A stretch of DNA of 64,000 nucleotides from Companilactobacillus ginsenosidimutans (GCF_001050475.1 NZ_CP012034.1:248001-312000); one strand, 5' to 3'; counted from the stretch's first letter, positions 43,405 to 55,118 are shown. Translations and numbers: made by a program. Notes: generated from the letters alone by a model not told the origin.

Positions 43405-44322
43405 ATGGCTGAGTCCTTAATGGACATTAAACGAAGAATTACTTCTACTCAAAAAACCGGTCAAATTACAAGAGCCATGCAAATGGTTTCTGGTGCCAAA
43501 CTTTCTCGTATTGAAAAACAATCTATGGCTTATCAACTGTATGCAAGCAAAGTTGAAGAAATTGTTCGACACTTAACAATGGGAGATGTTTTCAAAAATA
43601 TCGCTGCTGGTGGTAAATCAGCTGATCCATTGAGTTTGAATAATGTTCTTCAAGTTCGTGATGTAAAAAAGACAGCGTACGTTGTCATGACAAGTGACCG
43701 TGGACTAGTTGGTGGATATAACAGTAATATTTTGAAAGCTATGATGGATATCTTCCAAAAGAAGCATCATGGTGATAAAAGTAAATTTACTATTATTTCA
43801 CTTGGTTCAACGGGTACAGAATTTTTCAAAACTCGTGGGTATGATGTTGCTTATGAATATCGTGGTTTACCAGATATTCCAACAGTTGAAGATGTAACTC
43901 CAATTGTTAAAACAATTTTGCAATTATACCAAGCAGGTACATTTGATGAAATTTTTGTTTGCCATAACCATCACGTCAATTCTTTGATTTCAAGATTTAC
44001 TAGTGCAAAACTTTTACCTCTTGAAGCTCCAAAGGATACTACGCTTGAGGAAGAACATATTGCAAGTGAATACATTACGGATCCAAATCCGGAAGAGGTA
44101 TTATCTGCAATTGTTCCACAGTTTATCGAATCCTTGATTTTTGGAGCAATGATGGATGCCAAAACGGCAGAACATGCTGCTTCAGTTACTGCTATGAAGA
44201 GTGCGACCGATAATGCAGATGATTTGATATCTGACTTGTCTCTGCACTATAATCGAGCTCGTCAAGCACAAATAACTACAGAGATCACAGAGATTGTTGG
44301 CGGTGCTGCGGCACTAGAATAG
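43405..44322 (+). CDS. atpG: F1Fo ATP synthase subunit gamma
   Basis: 305 residues, central rotor shaft. Conserved ends are seen: MDIKRRITSTQKTGQITRAMQMVSGAKL and LSLHYNRARQAQITTEITEIVGGAAAL. TGGAGG precedes the ATG. Confidence 0.97.
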   Translation: MAESLMDIKRRITSTQKTGQITRAMQMVSGAKLSRIEKQSMAYQLYASKVEEIVRHLTMGDVFKNIAAGGKSADPLSLNNVLQVRDVKKTAYVVMTSDRGLVGGYNSNILKAMMDIFQKKHHGDKSKFTIISLGSTGTEFFKTRGYDVAYEYRGLPDIPTVEDVTPIVKTILQLYQAGTFDEIFVCHNHHVNSLISRFTSAKLLPLEAPKDTTLEEEHIASEYITDPNPEEVLSAIVPQFIESLIFGAMMDAKTAEHAASVTAMKSATDNADDLISDLSLHYNRARQAQITTEITEIVGGAAALE

Positions 44323-44327
44323 TTTAG

Positions 44328-45791
<1,464 letters not shown>

Positions 45792-45807
45792 GTGAGGAGG
45801 GAATAAT

Positions 45808-46239
45808 ATGGCTGATCAAGAAAAAGCTATGACGGTCAATATTGTTACTCCTGATGGTGTAGTCTATAATCATCACGCAAATCTAATCATTGCCAGTGCG
45901 ATAGATGGTGATATTGGTATTATGAGAAATCATGAACCAATTATTGCTCCGCTTAAAATTTGTGAAGTTCGTGTTAGACGAGTTGATTCGCCAAATCACG
46001 AAGATGCAATTGCTGTAAATGGTGGATTCTTGGAGTTCAGCAATGATCTTGTATCAATTGTTGCCAACAGTGCTGAAAGAGCCATTGATATTGACTTAGT
46101 ACGTGCCAAATATCAAAAAGAGCAAGCAGAAAGTACCATTCAAACTGCTCGTGAGAAAAATGATGTTGATGATTTGGATCGTGCTCAAGTTTCATTACGA
46201 AAGGCAATTAATCGTATAAATGTAAGTGAACATAAATAA
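45808..46239 (+). CDS. atpC: F1Fo ATP synthase subunit epsilon
   Basis: 143 residues; N-terminal beta sandwich (MTVNIVTPDGVVYNHHANLI) and C-terminal helical hairpin. Last gene of the operon, followed by a terminator. GTGAGGAGG precedes the ATG. Confidence 0.96.
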   Translation: MADQEKAMTVNIVTPDGVVYNHHANLIIASAIDGDIGIMRNHEPIIAPLKICEVRVRRVDSPNHEDAIAVNGGFLEFSNDLVSIVANSAERAIDIDLVRAKYQKEQAESTIQTAREKNDVDDLDRAQVSLRKAINRINVSEHK

Positions 46240-46241
46240 TC

Positions 46242-46276
46242 AAAAGTCCAGGACGCAAAGTCCTGGACTTTTTTTT
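46242..46276 (+). terminator. Terminator of the atp operon
   Basis: AAAGTCCAGGAC pairs perfectly with GTCCTGGACTTT over GCAAA, followed by a T run. Confidence 0.92.
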
Positions 46277-46408
46277 GTATAAATGTGTAATTAAATGGAG
46301 GACTCTACGTTCAGATACATTCTCTTTTTTTAAATTTTATCTAAACAATTTTCAAAGTGTCGCAATAAAAACAATTAAAGTGTTAGAGTTTGTGAAGAGG
46401 TTTTGAAT

Positions 46409-46639
46409 ATGCATAGTTTAGGAATTCAAGCAATTATTACAATCTTAAGCCACTTATTTTTCATTTGGCTCAGTTATAATGCCTTACAAGCCGTTGACTG
46501 GAGAAAGATTTATGACAAAAATAACACAAAGATGTTACAATTACTTGTAGCGCTGATTTCAATTGCGCTAGGTTATACTGTCAGCTCATTTTTCTTGAGC
46601 ATTATCAATGTGTCACAAAACCTAACGTTACTTATATAA
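46409..46639 (+). CDS. DUF1146-family membrane protein
   Basis: 76 residues with two spans and the family phrase [14 protein letters not shown] 46409 follows AAGAGG; a TTG two codons upstream is less likely. In Bacillus the homologue (YwzB) also lies between the atp operon and murA. Function unknown. Confidence 0.88.
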   Translation: MHSLGIQAIITILSHLFFIWLSYNALQAVDWRKIYDKNNTKMLQLLVALISIALGYTVSSFFLSIINVSQNLTLLI

Positions 46640-46667
46640 CGAGCCTAACGTTTTGGAGGGAAATATA

Positions 46668-47990
46668 TTGCAACAGATTATTGTAGATGGGCCTTCACGC
46701 CTTAAAGGGAATGTCAAAATAGAAGGTGCCAAGAACGCAGTATTACCAATACTTGCATCAACATTGTTAGTTTCAAAGGGAGCAACTTATTTAAGCAATA
46801 TTCCTCCTTTATCAGACGTAACTACAATGTGCAAAGTATTATCTGCCTTAGATGCAAAAGTAGAATTTAATCAAGATAACGAAACTATTGAAATTGATTC
46901 TTCAAATGGAATTTCAACAACTGCACCTGAAGAACTTGTCGATAAAATGCGTGCTTCAATTGTTGTACTAGGTCCCATTTTAGCTCGTCAACAAGAGGCA
47001 CATGTTGCTATGCCAGGTGGATGTGCCATCGGATCTCGACCAATTGATTTACATCTTAAGGGATTGGAAGCCATGGGCGCTAAATTTTCACAAAATGGTG
47101 GATATATTGACGCTGTTACAGATGGACTCCATGGTGCTGACATTTATTTGGATTTCCCAAGTGTTGGAGCAACTCAGAATATCATGATGGCTGCCACTTT
47201 AGCTGAAGGTGAAACAGTAATTGATAATGTTGCTAGAGAACCTGAAATTGTTGATTTAGCCAACGTTTTAAGTAAAATGGGTGCCAATATTTCTGGCGCT
47301 GGAACTAACACAATTCGTATTAAGGGTGTTAAAGAATTACATGGTTGTGAGCATTCAATTATGCAAGATCGTATCGAAGCGGGAACATTCATGGTTGCTG
47401 CTGCAGTAACAAATGGCGATATCTTTATTAAAGATGCAATTGTTGCTCACAATAAACCACTTATTTCAAAGCTTATTGAAATGGGTGTAAAAATTATTGA
47501 ATCAGATGAGGGTATTCGAGTAATTGGAACTAATGACTTGAAGGCGGTTGATGTGAAGACACTTCCACATCCTGGATTTCCAACAGATATGCAGGCTCAA
47601 ATGACATTAGCCCAATTGCTAAGTAACGGTACCACTGTAATGACTGAAACAGTATTCGAAAATCGATTTATGCATTTCCCAGAATTGGGCAAGATGCATG
47701 CCGATTACAAAGTTGAAGGTAACTCTGTGATTATGTTTGGACCTGCTAGTTTAACTGGTGCAAACGTATCCGCAACTGACTTAAGAGCTGCTGCTGCATT
47801 AGTTTTAGCTGGTCTTGTAGCAGAAGGTGAGACTCGAGTATCCAATTTACAATACCTAGATCGTGGGTATTACAATTTTACAGAAAAATTAAGAAATTTA
47901 GGTGCTAAGATTAGGCGTGTTTCCATTGATGACAATGGAAGAGAGAGTTTAGTATTCAAAACAGTCACCAGTGCTGATAAACTTGCTTAA
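46668..47990 (+). CDS. murA: UDP-N-acetylglucosamine 1-carboxyvinyltransferase
   Basis: First committed step of peptidoglycan synthesis. 440 residues from TTG 46668 ([27 protein letters not shown]) with GGAGGG upstream. The catalytic, fosfomycin-sensitive Cys is present in [17 protein letters not shown]. Low-GC bacteria often carry two murA genes; this place next to DUF1146 and mbl corresponds to murAA of Bacillus. Confidence 0.95.
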   Translation: MQQIIVDGPSRLKGNVKIEGAKNAVLPILASTLLVSKGATYLSNIPPLSDVTTMCKVLSALDAKVEFNQDNETIEIDSSNGISTTAPEELVDKMRASIVVLGPILARQQEAHVAMPGGCAIGSRPIDLHLKGLEAMGAKFSQNGGYIDAVTDGLHGADIYLDFPSVGATQNIMMAATLAEGETVIDNVAREPEIVDLANVLSKMGANISGAGTNTIRIKGVKELHGCEHSIMQDRIEAGTFMVAAAVTNGDIFIKDAIVAHNKPLISKLIEMGVKIIESDEGIRVIGTNDLKAVDVKTLPHPGFPTDMQAQMTLAQLLSNGTTVMTETVFENRFMHFPELGKMHADYKVEGNSVIMFGPASLTGANVSATDLRAAAALVLAGLVAEGETRVSNLQYLDRGYYNFTEKLRNLGAKIRRVSIDDNGRESLVFKTVTSADKLA

Positions 47991-47991
47991 T

Positions 47992-48018
47992 AAAGTGGTT
48001 GAACCACTTTCTTTTTTT
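47992..48018 (+). terminator. Terminator after murA
   Basis: AAAGTGGTT pairs with AACCACTTT over a 1-base centre (the real loop is larger), followed by CTTTTTTT. Confidence 0.75.
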
Positions 48019-48085
48019 GTTTAACAATGTAATGAGACCGCTGGTTATGATATACTTTTTTTGTCTAGATTTTGGAGGATATAGT

Positions 48086-49075
48086 ATGGCGAAATATCTT
48101 GGAATTGATTTAGGAACCGCAAATGTGCTAATTGATGTTAAAGGTGAGGGTATTGTTTTGAATGAACCCTCAATTGTAGCTATCAATTCAAGAACTAATG
48201 AAGTTGTAGCTGTTGGTAAAGATGCTTACCAAATGGTAGGTAGAACTCCAGCGAACATTACTGCAATCAGACCTTTGAAAGATGGTGTAATTGCTGACTT
48301 TAATATCACTGAAAAAATGCTTCAATATTTTATCGATAAATTAAATGTTAAAAGTATGTTTTCAAAACCAGTGACAATGATCTGTGCGCCAACAAATGTA
48401 ACTCCTGTTGAACAGAAATCCATTATTGAAGCCGCTGAACAAGCTGGTGGAGGTAAGGTATACTTACAACTCGAACCAAAAGTGGCAGCTGTAGGTGCAG
48501 GATTAGATATCTTTAAACCACAAGGAAATATGGTTATTGATATTGGTGGTGGTACTAGTGATATCGCCGTCTTATCAATGGGGGATGTTGTTACAAGTCG
48601 CTCACTTCGATTTGCTGGTGATAAGATGACAACTGCCATTCAAGCATTTGTTAAGCAAAGTCATAGTTTAATAATTGGTGAGAGAACTTCCGAAGCAATC
48701 AAGATGGAAATCGGTTCAGCTCTAGACGGAGATGAGGGAACTACGTTCTCTGCTAGTGGTATCGATATTGTCTCGGGACTACCAAAGGAAATTACATTAA
48801 ACGAGAAGGAAATCGAGGGTGCACTTCGTGATGGAATCACACAAATTATTGATTCTGCCAAGAGTGTTCTTGAAGAAACCCCTCCAGAATTGTCAGCCGA
48901 TATCATAGATCGTGGTATTATGTTGACTGGTGGTGGAGCATTATTGAAGAACCTTGATAAACTGTTGTCACAGGAGCTTCAAGTACCTGTTCTAATGACT
49001 GAACGTCCACTAGATTCAGTTGCTTTAGGAACAGGAATCTTGCTCGAAAATATTGAAAAACATAAGAAATATTAA
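48086..49075 (+). CDS. mbl: MreB/Mbl-type actin-like cell-shape protein
   Basis: Guides lateral wall synthesis. 329 residues from ATG 48086, with TTGGAGG upstream. Actin-fold phosphate loops: LGIDLGTANVLI, VIDIGGGTSDIAVL, and MLTGGGALLKNLD. Its place after murA is that of mbl in Bacillus, which I use to choose mbl over mreB. Confidence 0.9.
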   Translation: MAKYLGIDLGTANVLIDVKGEGIVLNEPSIVAINSRTNEVVAVGKDAYQMVGRTPANITAIRPLKDGVIADFNITEKMLQYFIDKLNVKSMFSKPVTMICAPTNVTPVEQKSIIEAAEQAGGGKVYLQLEPKVAAVGAGLDIFKPQGNMVIDIGGGTSDIAVLSMGDVVTSRSLRFAGDKMTTAIQAFVKQSHSLIIGERTSEAIKMEIGSALDGDEGTTFSASGIDIVSGLPKEITLNEKEIEGALRDGITQIIDSAKSVLEETPPELSADIIDRGIMLTGGGALLKNLDKLLSQELQVPVLMTERPLDSVALGTGILLENIEKHKKY

Positions 49076-49083
49076 GGTGTAAA

Positions 49084-49266
49084 ATGAAACGAGATTTTGG
49101 GAAAGAATATCGTCGTGATATTTTTAAAAAGATAGGATGGGTTATATTGTTTATGCTCGTCTTTTTCATTTTAGGTATGTTGATTGGTTCAGGTTTGGGT
49201 GGATCTAACCCGTTAGCAGTATTATGGCCTGGTACCTGGATTCATATGTTCGACTTCTTAAGATAA
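49084..49266 (+). CDS. EpuA-type small membrane protein
   Basis: 60 residues: basic start ([17 protein letters not shown]), one span, a [18 protein letters not shown] motif. This is the family often named DNA-directed RNA polymerase subunit beta (EpuA, PF11772 by recall), but a polymerase role is not shown. AAGGTG precedes the ATG. Operon with mbl and yidD. Confidence 0.8.
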   Translation: MKRDFGKEYRRDIFKKIGWVILFMLVFFILGMLIGSGLGGSNPLAVLWPGTWIHMFDFLR

Positions 49267-49267
49267 A

Positions 49268-49561
49268 ATGATAAAGAAAATTTTAATCGGATTAGTTCGA
49301 ATGTACCAGAAATTTATATCACCCGTACTACCACCGAGCTGCAGATATTATCCAACTTGTTCAAGTTATTTTATTTCAGCGGTACAGAAACATGGTGCTA
49401 TTTTAGGATCAATCATGGGGACTGCGAGAATTTTGCGATGCAATCCCTTTGTTCGTGGTGGAGTAGATCCAGTTCCTGATAATTTTACGATTTTTAGGAA
49501 CCCTCATCCTGAGGATTATGAGGATGAAATAATAGCAAAAAAATTTCATAGTAAAGAATAG
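49268..49561 (+). CDS. yidD: Membrane protein insertion efficiency factor YidD
   Basis: 97 residues with the family core [20 protein letters not shown] and [20 protein letters not shown], plus an acidic tail. Helps YidC-dependent insertion. One base after the EpuA stop. Confidence 0.93.
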   Translation: MIKKILIGLVRMYQKFISPVLPPSCRYYPTCSSYFISAVQKHGAILGSIMGTARILRCNPFVRGGVDPVPDNFTIFRNPHPEDYEDEIIAKKFHSKE

Positions 49562-49570
49562 GAAAATTTA

Positions 49571-49792
49571 ATGGCCAGAAAGAATAAACCCATTGAAGTT
49601 AATCTAAAGGATGTAAGTGATAGTCCCGAGACGTATGAATTATGGGATGGAAAAAAATATATTGGTACGATTCGCAAAGATGGCGACCGCTATTTGTCAT
49701 TTGTTGAGAGTAACGACACTCCGTTTAAATCAGTCAAGTTAGATGACGCAATAAACGAATTGTTAATGCAATATAATCTACATAATCATTAA
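49571..49792 (+). CDS. DUF2969-family protein
   Basis: 73 residues, small soluble alpha/beta protein (ELWDGKKYIGTIRKDGDRYLSFV). The family is found in lactobacilli and relatives next to yidD/rodA. Function unknown. AGGAAAATTT before the ATG. Confidence 0.8.
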   Translation: MARKNKPIEVNLKDVSDSPETYELWDGKKYIGTIRKDGDRYLSFVESNDTPFKSVKLDDAINELLMQYNLHNH

Positions 49793-49803
49793 TAGGTGTT
49801 AAA

Positions 49804-51006
49804 ATGCAAATGAGGAATAATAATAAAGAAAATGATCTAGAATCACGGATAGATTATGGAATTATTTTTTCAGTTATGATGCTAGCAATTATTGGTGTTA
49901 TGTCCATTTATGTGGCTACCATCCATGATTCACAGAATCCACTGAAAAACGTAATTACACAAATATTTTGGTATGCGATTGGTGCTGTGATTGTTGCAGT
50001 GGTCATGCAGTTTGATGCTGAACAACTTTGGCAGGTCGCAAATTACGCGTATTACGCGGGGCTGGCGCTGTTACTGTTAGTCCTGATTTTCTATAGTCGA
50101 GCCTATTTTGTACAGACTGGTGCTAAAAGTTGGTTTGCATTAGGTTCATTGACATTTCAGCCTTCTGAAGTCATGAAACCCGCCTACATTCTGATGATGG
50201 GAAAAGTCATCACAATGCATAATAGCGAATATCACGTCCATACATTAAGAACTGATTTTGTTCTGTTGGGTAAACTACTACTATGGACTGCACCAGTAAT
50301 TATTTTATTAAAATTACAAAATGATTTTGGTACATTATTAGTTTTCATCGCTATTTTAGGTGGAATGGTTCTAGTTTCAGGAATTGACTGGCGTATCATT
50401 GGGACTGTCTTTGGTGTTGTTGCGGTTGTGGGTATTGTTGCCTTAACACTCGCAGGAACCGATTGGGGACGCCCAATTCTAATGCATTTAGGTTTCAAAT
50501 CATATCAATTTAACCGTATCGATAGTTGGTTGAATCCATCACAGGATACAACTGAAAATGGGTATCAGATATGGCAAAATATGAAGGCAATCGGATCTGG
50601 GCAACTCTTTGGAAAAGGTTTTAATGTTTCCAATGTCTATGTACCAGTTCGTGAGTCAGATATGATTTTCTCTGTCATTGCAGAGAACTTTGGTTTCATT
50701 GGTTCATGTGTATTGATACTGTTGTATTTCTTATTAATCTACCAAATGGTTCAGGTTACTTTTGATACAAAGAACGAGTTTTATGCATATGTTTCGACCG
50801 GTGTTATCATGATGATTTTGTTCCACGTTTTTGAAAACATTGGTATGAGTGTTGGACTTCTACCACTAACTGGTATTCCTTTACCATTTATTTCGCAAGG
50901 TGGTTCTGCCTTACTTGGTAATATGATTGGTATTGGTTTAGTTATGTCGATGAGGTTCCATCACAAGAGTTACATGTTTGAAAACGGATCGTTTAAACAG
51001 AGGTAG
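49804..51006 (+). CDS. rodA: SEDS-family peptidoglycan glycosyltransferase RodA
   Basis: 400 residues with about ten spans. Conserved motifs: TGAKSWFALGSLTFQPSEVMKP, LQNDFGTLLVFI, PVRESDMIFSVIAENFGFIG, and the end PLTGIPLPFISQGGSALL. Works in cell elongation with a class B PBP. RodA rather than FtsW is inferred from the mbl neighbourhood. AGGTG precedes the ATG. Confidence 0.92.
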   Translation: MQMRNNNKENDLESRIDYGIIFSVMMLAIIGVMSIYVATIHDSQNPLKNVITQIFWYAIGAVIVAVVMQFDAEQLWQVANYAYYAGLALLLLVLIFYSRAYFVQTGAKSWFALGSLTFQPSEVMKPAYILMMGKVITMHNSEYHVHTLRTDFVLLGKLLLWTAPVIILLKLQNDFGTLLVFIAILGGMVLVSGIDWRIIGTVFGVVAVVGIVALTLAGTDWGRPILMHLGFKSYQFNRIDSWLNPSQDTTENGYQIWQNMKAIGSGQLFGKGFNVSNVYVPVRESDMIFSVIAENFGFIGSCVLILLYFLLIYQMVQVTFDTKNEFYAYVSTGVIMMILFHVFENIGMSVGLLPLTGIPLPFISQGGSALLGNMIGIGLVMSMRFHHKSYMFENGSFKQR

Positions 51007-51021
51007 AGGTAGGTTATAAGT

Positions 51022-51315
51022 ATGGCAAAAGAAGAATATTTATGGGTAAAAGACACAGAAGGCAAAAAACGTGTCGGTTTAACTAAAGAAGGCCAAGAAG
51101 CTTTAGGTGCAGTCAAATATGTTGATTTGCCAATTCTTGGAAAGACAATCAACAAGGGAGACTCAACTGGCTCAGTTGAAGCACAAAAGGCAGTTGTTGA
51201 ACTACAATCACCAGTTTCTGGTGAAATTGTCAGTGTTAATGATAAATTAAACGATACTCCAGAACTTTTAAATGGTTCTGAAGCCGATGCTTGGCTTTTT
51301 GAAGTTAACAATTAG
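51022..51315 (+). CDS. GcvH-like lipoyl domain protein
   Basis: 97 residues, shorter than GcvH of the glycine cleavage system (about 125). The core EYLWVKDTEG, VGLTKEGQEALGAVKYVDLP and VEAQKAVVELQSPVSGEIVSVN is kept; the Lys in EAQKAVV is the expected lipoyl site. No gcvPT genes are near. Likely roles are lipoate relay to other enzymes. AGAGGTAGG upstream of the ATG. Confidence 0.88.
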   Translation: MAKEEYLWVKDTEGKKRVGLTKEGQEALGAVKYVDLPILGKTINKGDSTGSVEAQKAVVELQSPVSGEIVSVNDKLNDTPELLNGSEADAWLFEVNN

Positions 51316-51414
51316 TTTTTAAATTTATTCTTTGATTGTTGCTTATTTCTTGCAAGGTTTTTTCAAAACTGTTTAAATTATCTTGAAATTAATAAATGAA
51401 TGGGGATAGTTTTT

Positions 51415-52278
51415 ATGAAAATCTTGGGTGAAAAGATTCGTCATTACAGAAAGTTACGAGGCATTTCTCAGTCAGAACTGGCTGATGGTATCTGTACTCA
51501 AGCTACTGTAAGTTTGATTGAAAAAAAGGATAAGATTCCTAGTATGGAGATCTTGGTTCGCATTTGTGAAAGACTGGGTATCACAATGAACCTCGTAATT
51601 GTAAACGACGATAGTCAAATTTATTCAATTATTAGTGAGATCAAAAAGTTGTTTTATCAAGATGATTACGACGGCATCGTAACTAAGTTGGATAAATTAA
51701 AAGACATCAACATTAACAACAAACAAGAAATTAAATTAATTCACTTCTTCAGTGGATTAGTTGAGTACGAAGTAGAAAAGAATTATGACAAGGCAATTTT
51801 TGACTTCAACCGAGCAATGAATGTCAATATTGTTAGTGTCGATATGTATGATATTTTAATTAATATTTATACAGCAAAGGCATACGTAAACAAGGGTTCA
51901 GATGATGAAGCTAAAGTTTACTATGACCAATCAAAAGATCTTATCAAATCAAGTGTTGAAAAGATTAACGACGAAAATTACCGTGATAGCATTTTGATTT
52001 ATGCTAACATGTCCGAATTAGCCTTAGAATTGGGTGATAACGAAAGTGTTATCGAATATGCTAATGAGGGAATTTACATCGCCAGAAAAGAACAATCATT
52101 GTTCAAACTTGATTCCATGTATTGCTATATGGCTGAGGCTGGCACAAAAGATGGTCAAAAGAGTGATGAAGATTACATCAAAGCTTATGTCATCTCAAGC
52201 ATCAGTGACAACAAGAACATGTTTGATAATTTAAAATCAAAAATAAGTAAGATGAGTTTAAATATTTTCAATAATTAG
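51415..52278 (+). CDS. Rgg/PlcR-type transcriptional regulator
   Basis: 287 residues from ATG 51415. N-terminal helix-turn-helix of XRE type (LGEKIRHYRKLRGISQSELADGICTQATVSLIEKKDKIPSMEIL, given here as landmarks at residues 3-47), then TPR-like helices to the end. Such proteins usually sense short peptides. No small peptide gene with export signal was recognised next to it. Confidence 0.85.
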   Translation: MKILGEKIRHYRKLRGISQSELADGICTQATVSLIEKKDKIPSMEILVRICERLGITMNLVIVNDDSQIYSIISEIKKLFYQDDYDGIVTKLDKLKDININNKQEIKLIHFFSGLVEYEVEKNYDKAIFDFNRAMNVNIVSVDMYDILINIYTAKAYVNKGSDDEAKVYYDQSKDLIKSSVEKINDENYRDSILIYANMSELALELGDNESVIEYANEGIYIARKEQSLFKLDSMYCYMAEAGTKDGQKSDEDYIKAYVISSISDNKNMFDNLKSKISKMSLNIFNN

Positions 52279-52290
52279 TTACAACTTAAA

Positions 52291-52327
52291 GGGGACTTAG
52301 TTCAAATTATGAACTAAGTCCCTTTTT
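52291..52327 (+). terminator. Terminator of the regulator gene
   Basis: GGGACTTAGTTC pairs perfectly with GAACTAAGTCCC, followed by TTTTT; the A-rich other side lets it serve the convergent usp gene too. Confidence 0.9.
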
Positions 52328-52343
52328 AATTTATCTTAAATTA

Positions 52344-52817
52344 TTATTCTTTTGGCTTTTGAATTGCTTTGTTGTCTAAGTCAGTTCTGACAACCAAAAC
52401 ATCACATGCTGCAGTTCTTGTGACATATTCTGTAACAGAACCGATCAATAGTCTTTCCATGGCGTTCAAACCAGTTGCACCAATCATGATTAAATCGACG
52501 TTCAATTTTTCTGGAAATTCAGTAGCGATGATAGCCTTTGGGGCACCATATTCAATACTGTAATCAATATTTTCAAGTCCGCCTTCTTTGGCAGTCTTAA
52601 CATAGCCCTTAACGGTTTCCTTTGCTTTTTCAGTAATTTGTTCAACCATTGTTGAATCAAAACTTGAAACATTTTGGAAAGCTCTCGTATCGATAACGTG
52701 TACTAGATGAACACTAGCATCATTTCTTTTTGCAACTTCTACGGCCTTTTTGAAAGCTAATTCTGATTCGAATGAACCATCAATAGGTACAAGAATGTTT
52801 TTATATTGTTGTAACAT
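52344..52817 (-). CDS. Universal stress protein, UspA family
   Basis: 157 residues from ATG 52817, chosen for GGGGTGATT upstream; a GTG three codons earlier is less likely. The ATP-binding type motif is kept: MIGATGLNAMERLLIGSVTEYV (G-2x-G-9x-G). Starts QYKNILVPIDGS. Exact role unknown. Monocistronic by its surroundings. Confidence 0.92.
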   Translation of the reverse strand: MLQQYKNILVPIDGSFESELAFKKAVEVAKRNDASVHLVHVIDTRAFQNVSSFDSTMVEQITEKAKETVKGYVKTAKEGGLENIDYSIEYGAPKAIIATEFPEKLNVDLIMIGATGLNAMERLLIGSVTEYVTRTAACDVLVVRTDLDNKAIQKPKE

Positions 52818-52900
52818 AATAATCACCCCATGTTTTTGATATTGAATAGGTAATAGTTTCCTATAAGTTCATTTTAGTTGATTTCATAAAATAAATACAG

Positions 52901-53182
52901 TTATCCGCGAATATTACCCAAATAAATCGAAAATCCGGCTGCTGTAATGCTCCCTAAAACCAATGTAATAAAGTTTGCTTGTTTATTTGCAAAAATAAGA
53001 ATTATTAATCCAATTATTGAGATTATTACTAAAAGTATTGCTGTGAACTTCATGGCATTTTGAAGACGTACGTTATTTGCAGGTGAATATATCAAAAACT
53101 TCTTGTTTAGATGTGTCCAGAGATTGTATGCCAATGCTAGTAGAAACATGATGAATACCACCATCAGTATTTGAATTATCAT
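52901..53182 (-). CDS. Three-span membrane protein, unknown
   Basis: 93 residues with hydrophobic spans near 2-20, 45-66 and 70-88. It follows rarA on the same strand by 5 bases, so probably co-transcribed. No family recognised. Confidence 0.7.
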   Translation of the reverse strand: MIIQILMVVFIMFLLALAYNLWTHLNKKFLIYSPANNVRLQNAMKFTAILLVIISIIGLIILIFANKQANFITLVLGSITAAGFSIYLGNIRG

Positions 53183-53187
53183 AAATA

Positions 53188-54474
53188 TTAACTCCGTTTC
53201 TTATTTTTCTTGAATTGGTTTAGTTGATTAAGTCTGAATTGAAGAGCTTGTTCGTATTTTCCGGTGTCTTTTGGTTGGTAGTATTGTCTATTAACTAAAT
53301 TATCTGGTAGGTACTGTTGTTCAACCCAGCCGTTTGGATAATCATGTGGCAATTTGTATCCAATACCGTGGCCTAATTTTGCAGCGCCCTTATAGTGGGC
53401 ATCCTTAAGATCATCTGGAATTGAACTGGCTTTTCCATTTCTAACGTCCTCAAGTGCTGAATCTATTGCTACCAGTCCAGTATTGGATTTTGGACATAAG
53501 CACAAATCGATTACTGCATCAGCAAGTGGTATTCTTGCCTCCGGTAGTCCCACCATTTGTGCAACTTGAGCTGCTTGAACCGCTCGAGCACATGCTTGAG
53601 GATTTGCTAAACCAACATCTTCATAGGCACAAACAATTAGTCGCCTTATAGCCGTAGTCAATTCTCCTGCTTCAAGCAACCTTGCCAAATAGAGGAGGGC
53701 AGCATTAGGATCGCTACCACGAATCGACTTTTGAAATGCCGAAATTACATCATAATGGCTGTCGCCGTCTTTATCGGAAGATATAGCTTTCTTTTGGACC
53801 GATTCCTCAATGACTTTTAAGTCAATATGAATGCTTCCATCAGATTCTGGAGTCGTAGATAGCACTGACAATTCCAATCCATTTAAGATACTACGTAAAT
53901 CACCGTTTGTGGAACTTACTAGGAGGTTTAGGGCATTATCATCTAATTTAACATTGTACTTGCCTAGGCCTTTTTTTTCGTCATTTAGAGCACGTTCAAT
54001 GGCAGACTTGACGTCGTCAGGTTCAAGAGGCTTCAATTCAAAAATTTGAACTCGAGAACGAATTGCTGGACTTATATTAATATAGGGATTTTCAGTTGTC
54101 GCACCAATCAAGATTATTGAACCACTTTCTAATAATGGCAATAAAAAATCTTGTTTGGTTTTATCCAGACGATGTATTTCGTCCAACAATAGCACAACGG
54201 TTCCGCTCATTTTTGCTTCTTCAGCGACTATCTGAAGATCCTTTTTAGTATCGGTTGCTGCGTTCAAGGTTCTAAATGCATATTGAGTACTTCCAGCAAT
54301 GGCGCTTGCTATACTAGTTTTTCCAATCCCAGGAGGACCGTACAAAATCATTGAACTTAGCATTTTTGCTTGTACCATGCGCCTAATTATTTTATTTTTA
54401 CCAACTAAATGTTGTTGTCCAACTACTTCATCGATATTTGTTGGACGCATTCGATATGCTAGTGGCTTTTGCAT
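53188..54474 (-). CDS. rarA: Replication-associated recombination protein RarA (MgsA)
   Basis: AAA+ ATPase of 428 residues acting at stalled forks. N-terminus PLAYRMRPTNIDEVVGQQHL, Walker A YGPPGIGKTSIA near residue 51, Walker B VLLLDEIHRLDK, and the C-terminal clamp with GAAKLGHGIGYKLPHDYPNGWVEQQY-type landmarks. GGAGAAAAA precedes the ATG. Divergent from DUF1054. Confidence 0.94.
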   Translation of the reverse strand: MQKPLAYRMRPTNIDEVVGQQHLVGKNKIIRRMVQAKMLSSMILYGPPGIGKTSIASAIAGSTQYAFRTLNAATDTKKDLQIVAEEAKMSGTVVLLLDEIHRLDKTKQDFLLPLLESGSIILIGATTENPYINISPAIRSRVQIFELKPLEPDDVKSAIERALNDEKKGLGKYNVKLDDNALNLLVSSTNGDLRSILNGLELSVLSTTPESDGSIHIDLKVIEESVQKKAISSDKDGDSHYDVISAFQKSIRGSDPNAALLYLARLLEAGELTTAIRRLIVCAYEDVGLANPQACARAVQAAQVAQMVGLPEARIPLADAVIDLCLCPKSNTGLVAIDSALEDVRNGKASSIPDDLKDAHYKGAAKLGHGIGYKLPHDYPNGWVEQQYLPDNLVNRQYYQPKDTGKYEQALQFRLNQLNQFKKNKKRS

Positions 54475-54530
54475 TTTTTCTCCTCTATACTAGTTATAAT
54501 TACTATTTTACATCAAAGGACGTTTTAATA

Positions 54531-55118
54531 ATGTTTACCAAAAAAGATTTTGAGGTTTTTCAAGATAATACGCTCAAGGGTAGATTGAGTTTAATAAAAG
54601 AAAAGATTGATCCTTCATTTGAAGAAATCGGTGAAAAACTCATGGAAGCTTTAGAAGATGAGTATCAAGCAAAATTTTATATGAAAATTGCCAAACATCA
54701 ACGTAGAACAACAAATCCGCCTCCAGATACCTGGTTAGCAATTAGTCAAGATAAGCGTGGTTATAAAAAGAATCCACACGTTGAATTAGGATTATGGCCA
54801 GACAGATATTTTGTAACATTTAGTTTATTGGCAGATGCGTATGACCGAAAAGAATATTATCCTAAATTTGAAGCAATCACTGATAGAATTATCAAAAGTG
54901 ATTTAAAAGTTTCAAATGATCATACTAGTCCAACAATGTTTGAGTCTGAAAAATATCCAGACGTATTGAAGAGATATATGTCAGTTAAATCTAGTGATTT
55001 GGTAATTGGATTTGATTTGATGTCTGATAGTGAAATTGTCAAAAATGGCAACTATGACCAAATATTGTTTGATCGATTTATGGAATTAAGTGAGTTAATG
55101 GTCGAATTTAATCAATAA
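54531..55118 (+). CDS. DUF1054-family protein (YktB-like)
   Basis: 195 residues from ATG 54531 with AAAGGA upstream; the longer frame would run back over the rarA start. Family landmarks: FTKKDFEVF, KIAKHQRRTTNPPPDTWLAI, GLWPDRYFVTFSLLADA. Function unknown. A TATAAT at 54495-54500 lies upstream. Confidence 0.87.
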   Translation: MFTKKDFEVFQDNTLKGRLSLIKEKIDPSFEEIGEKLMEALEDEYQAKFYMKIAKHQRRTTNPPPDTWLAISQDKRGYKKNPHVELGLWPDRYFVTFSLLADAYDRKEYYPKFEAITDRIIKSDLKVSNDHTSPTMFESEKYPDVLKRYMSVKSSDLVIGFDLMSDSEIVKNGNYDQILFDRFMELSELMVEFNQ

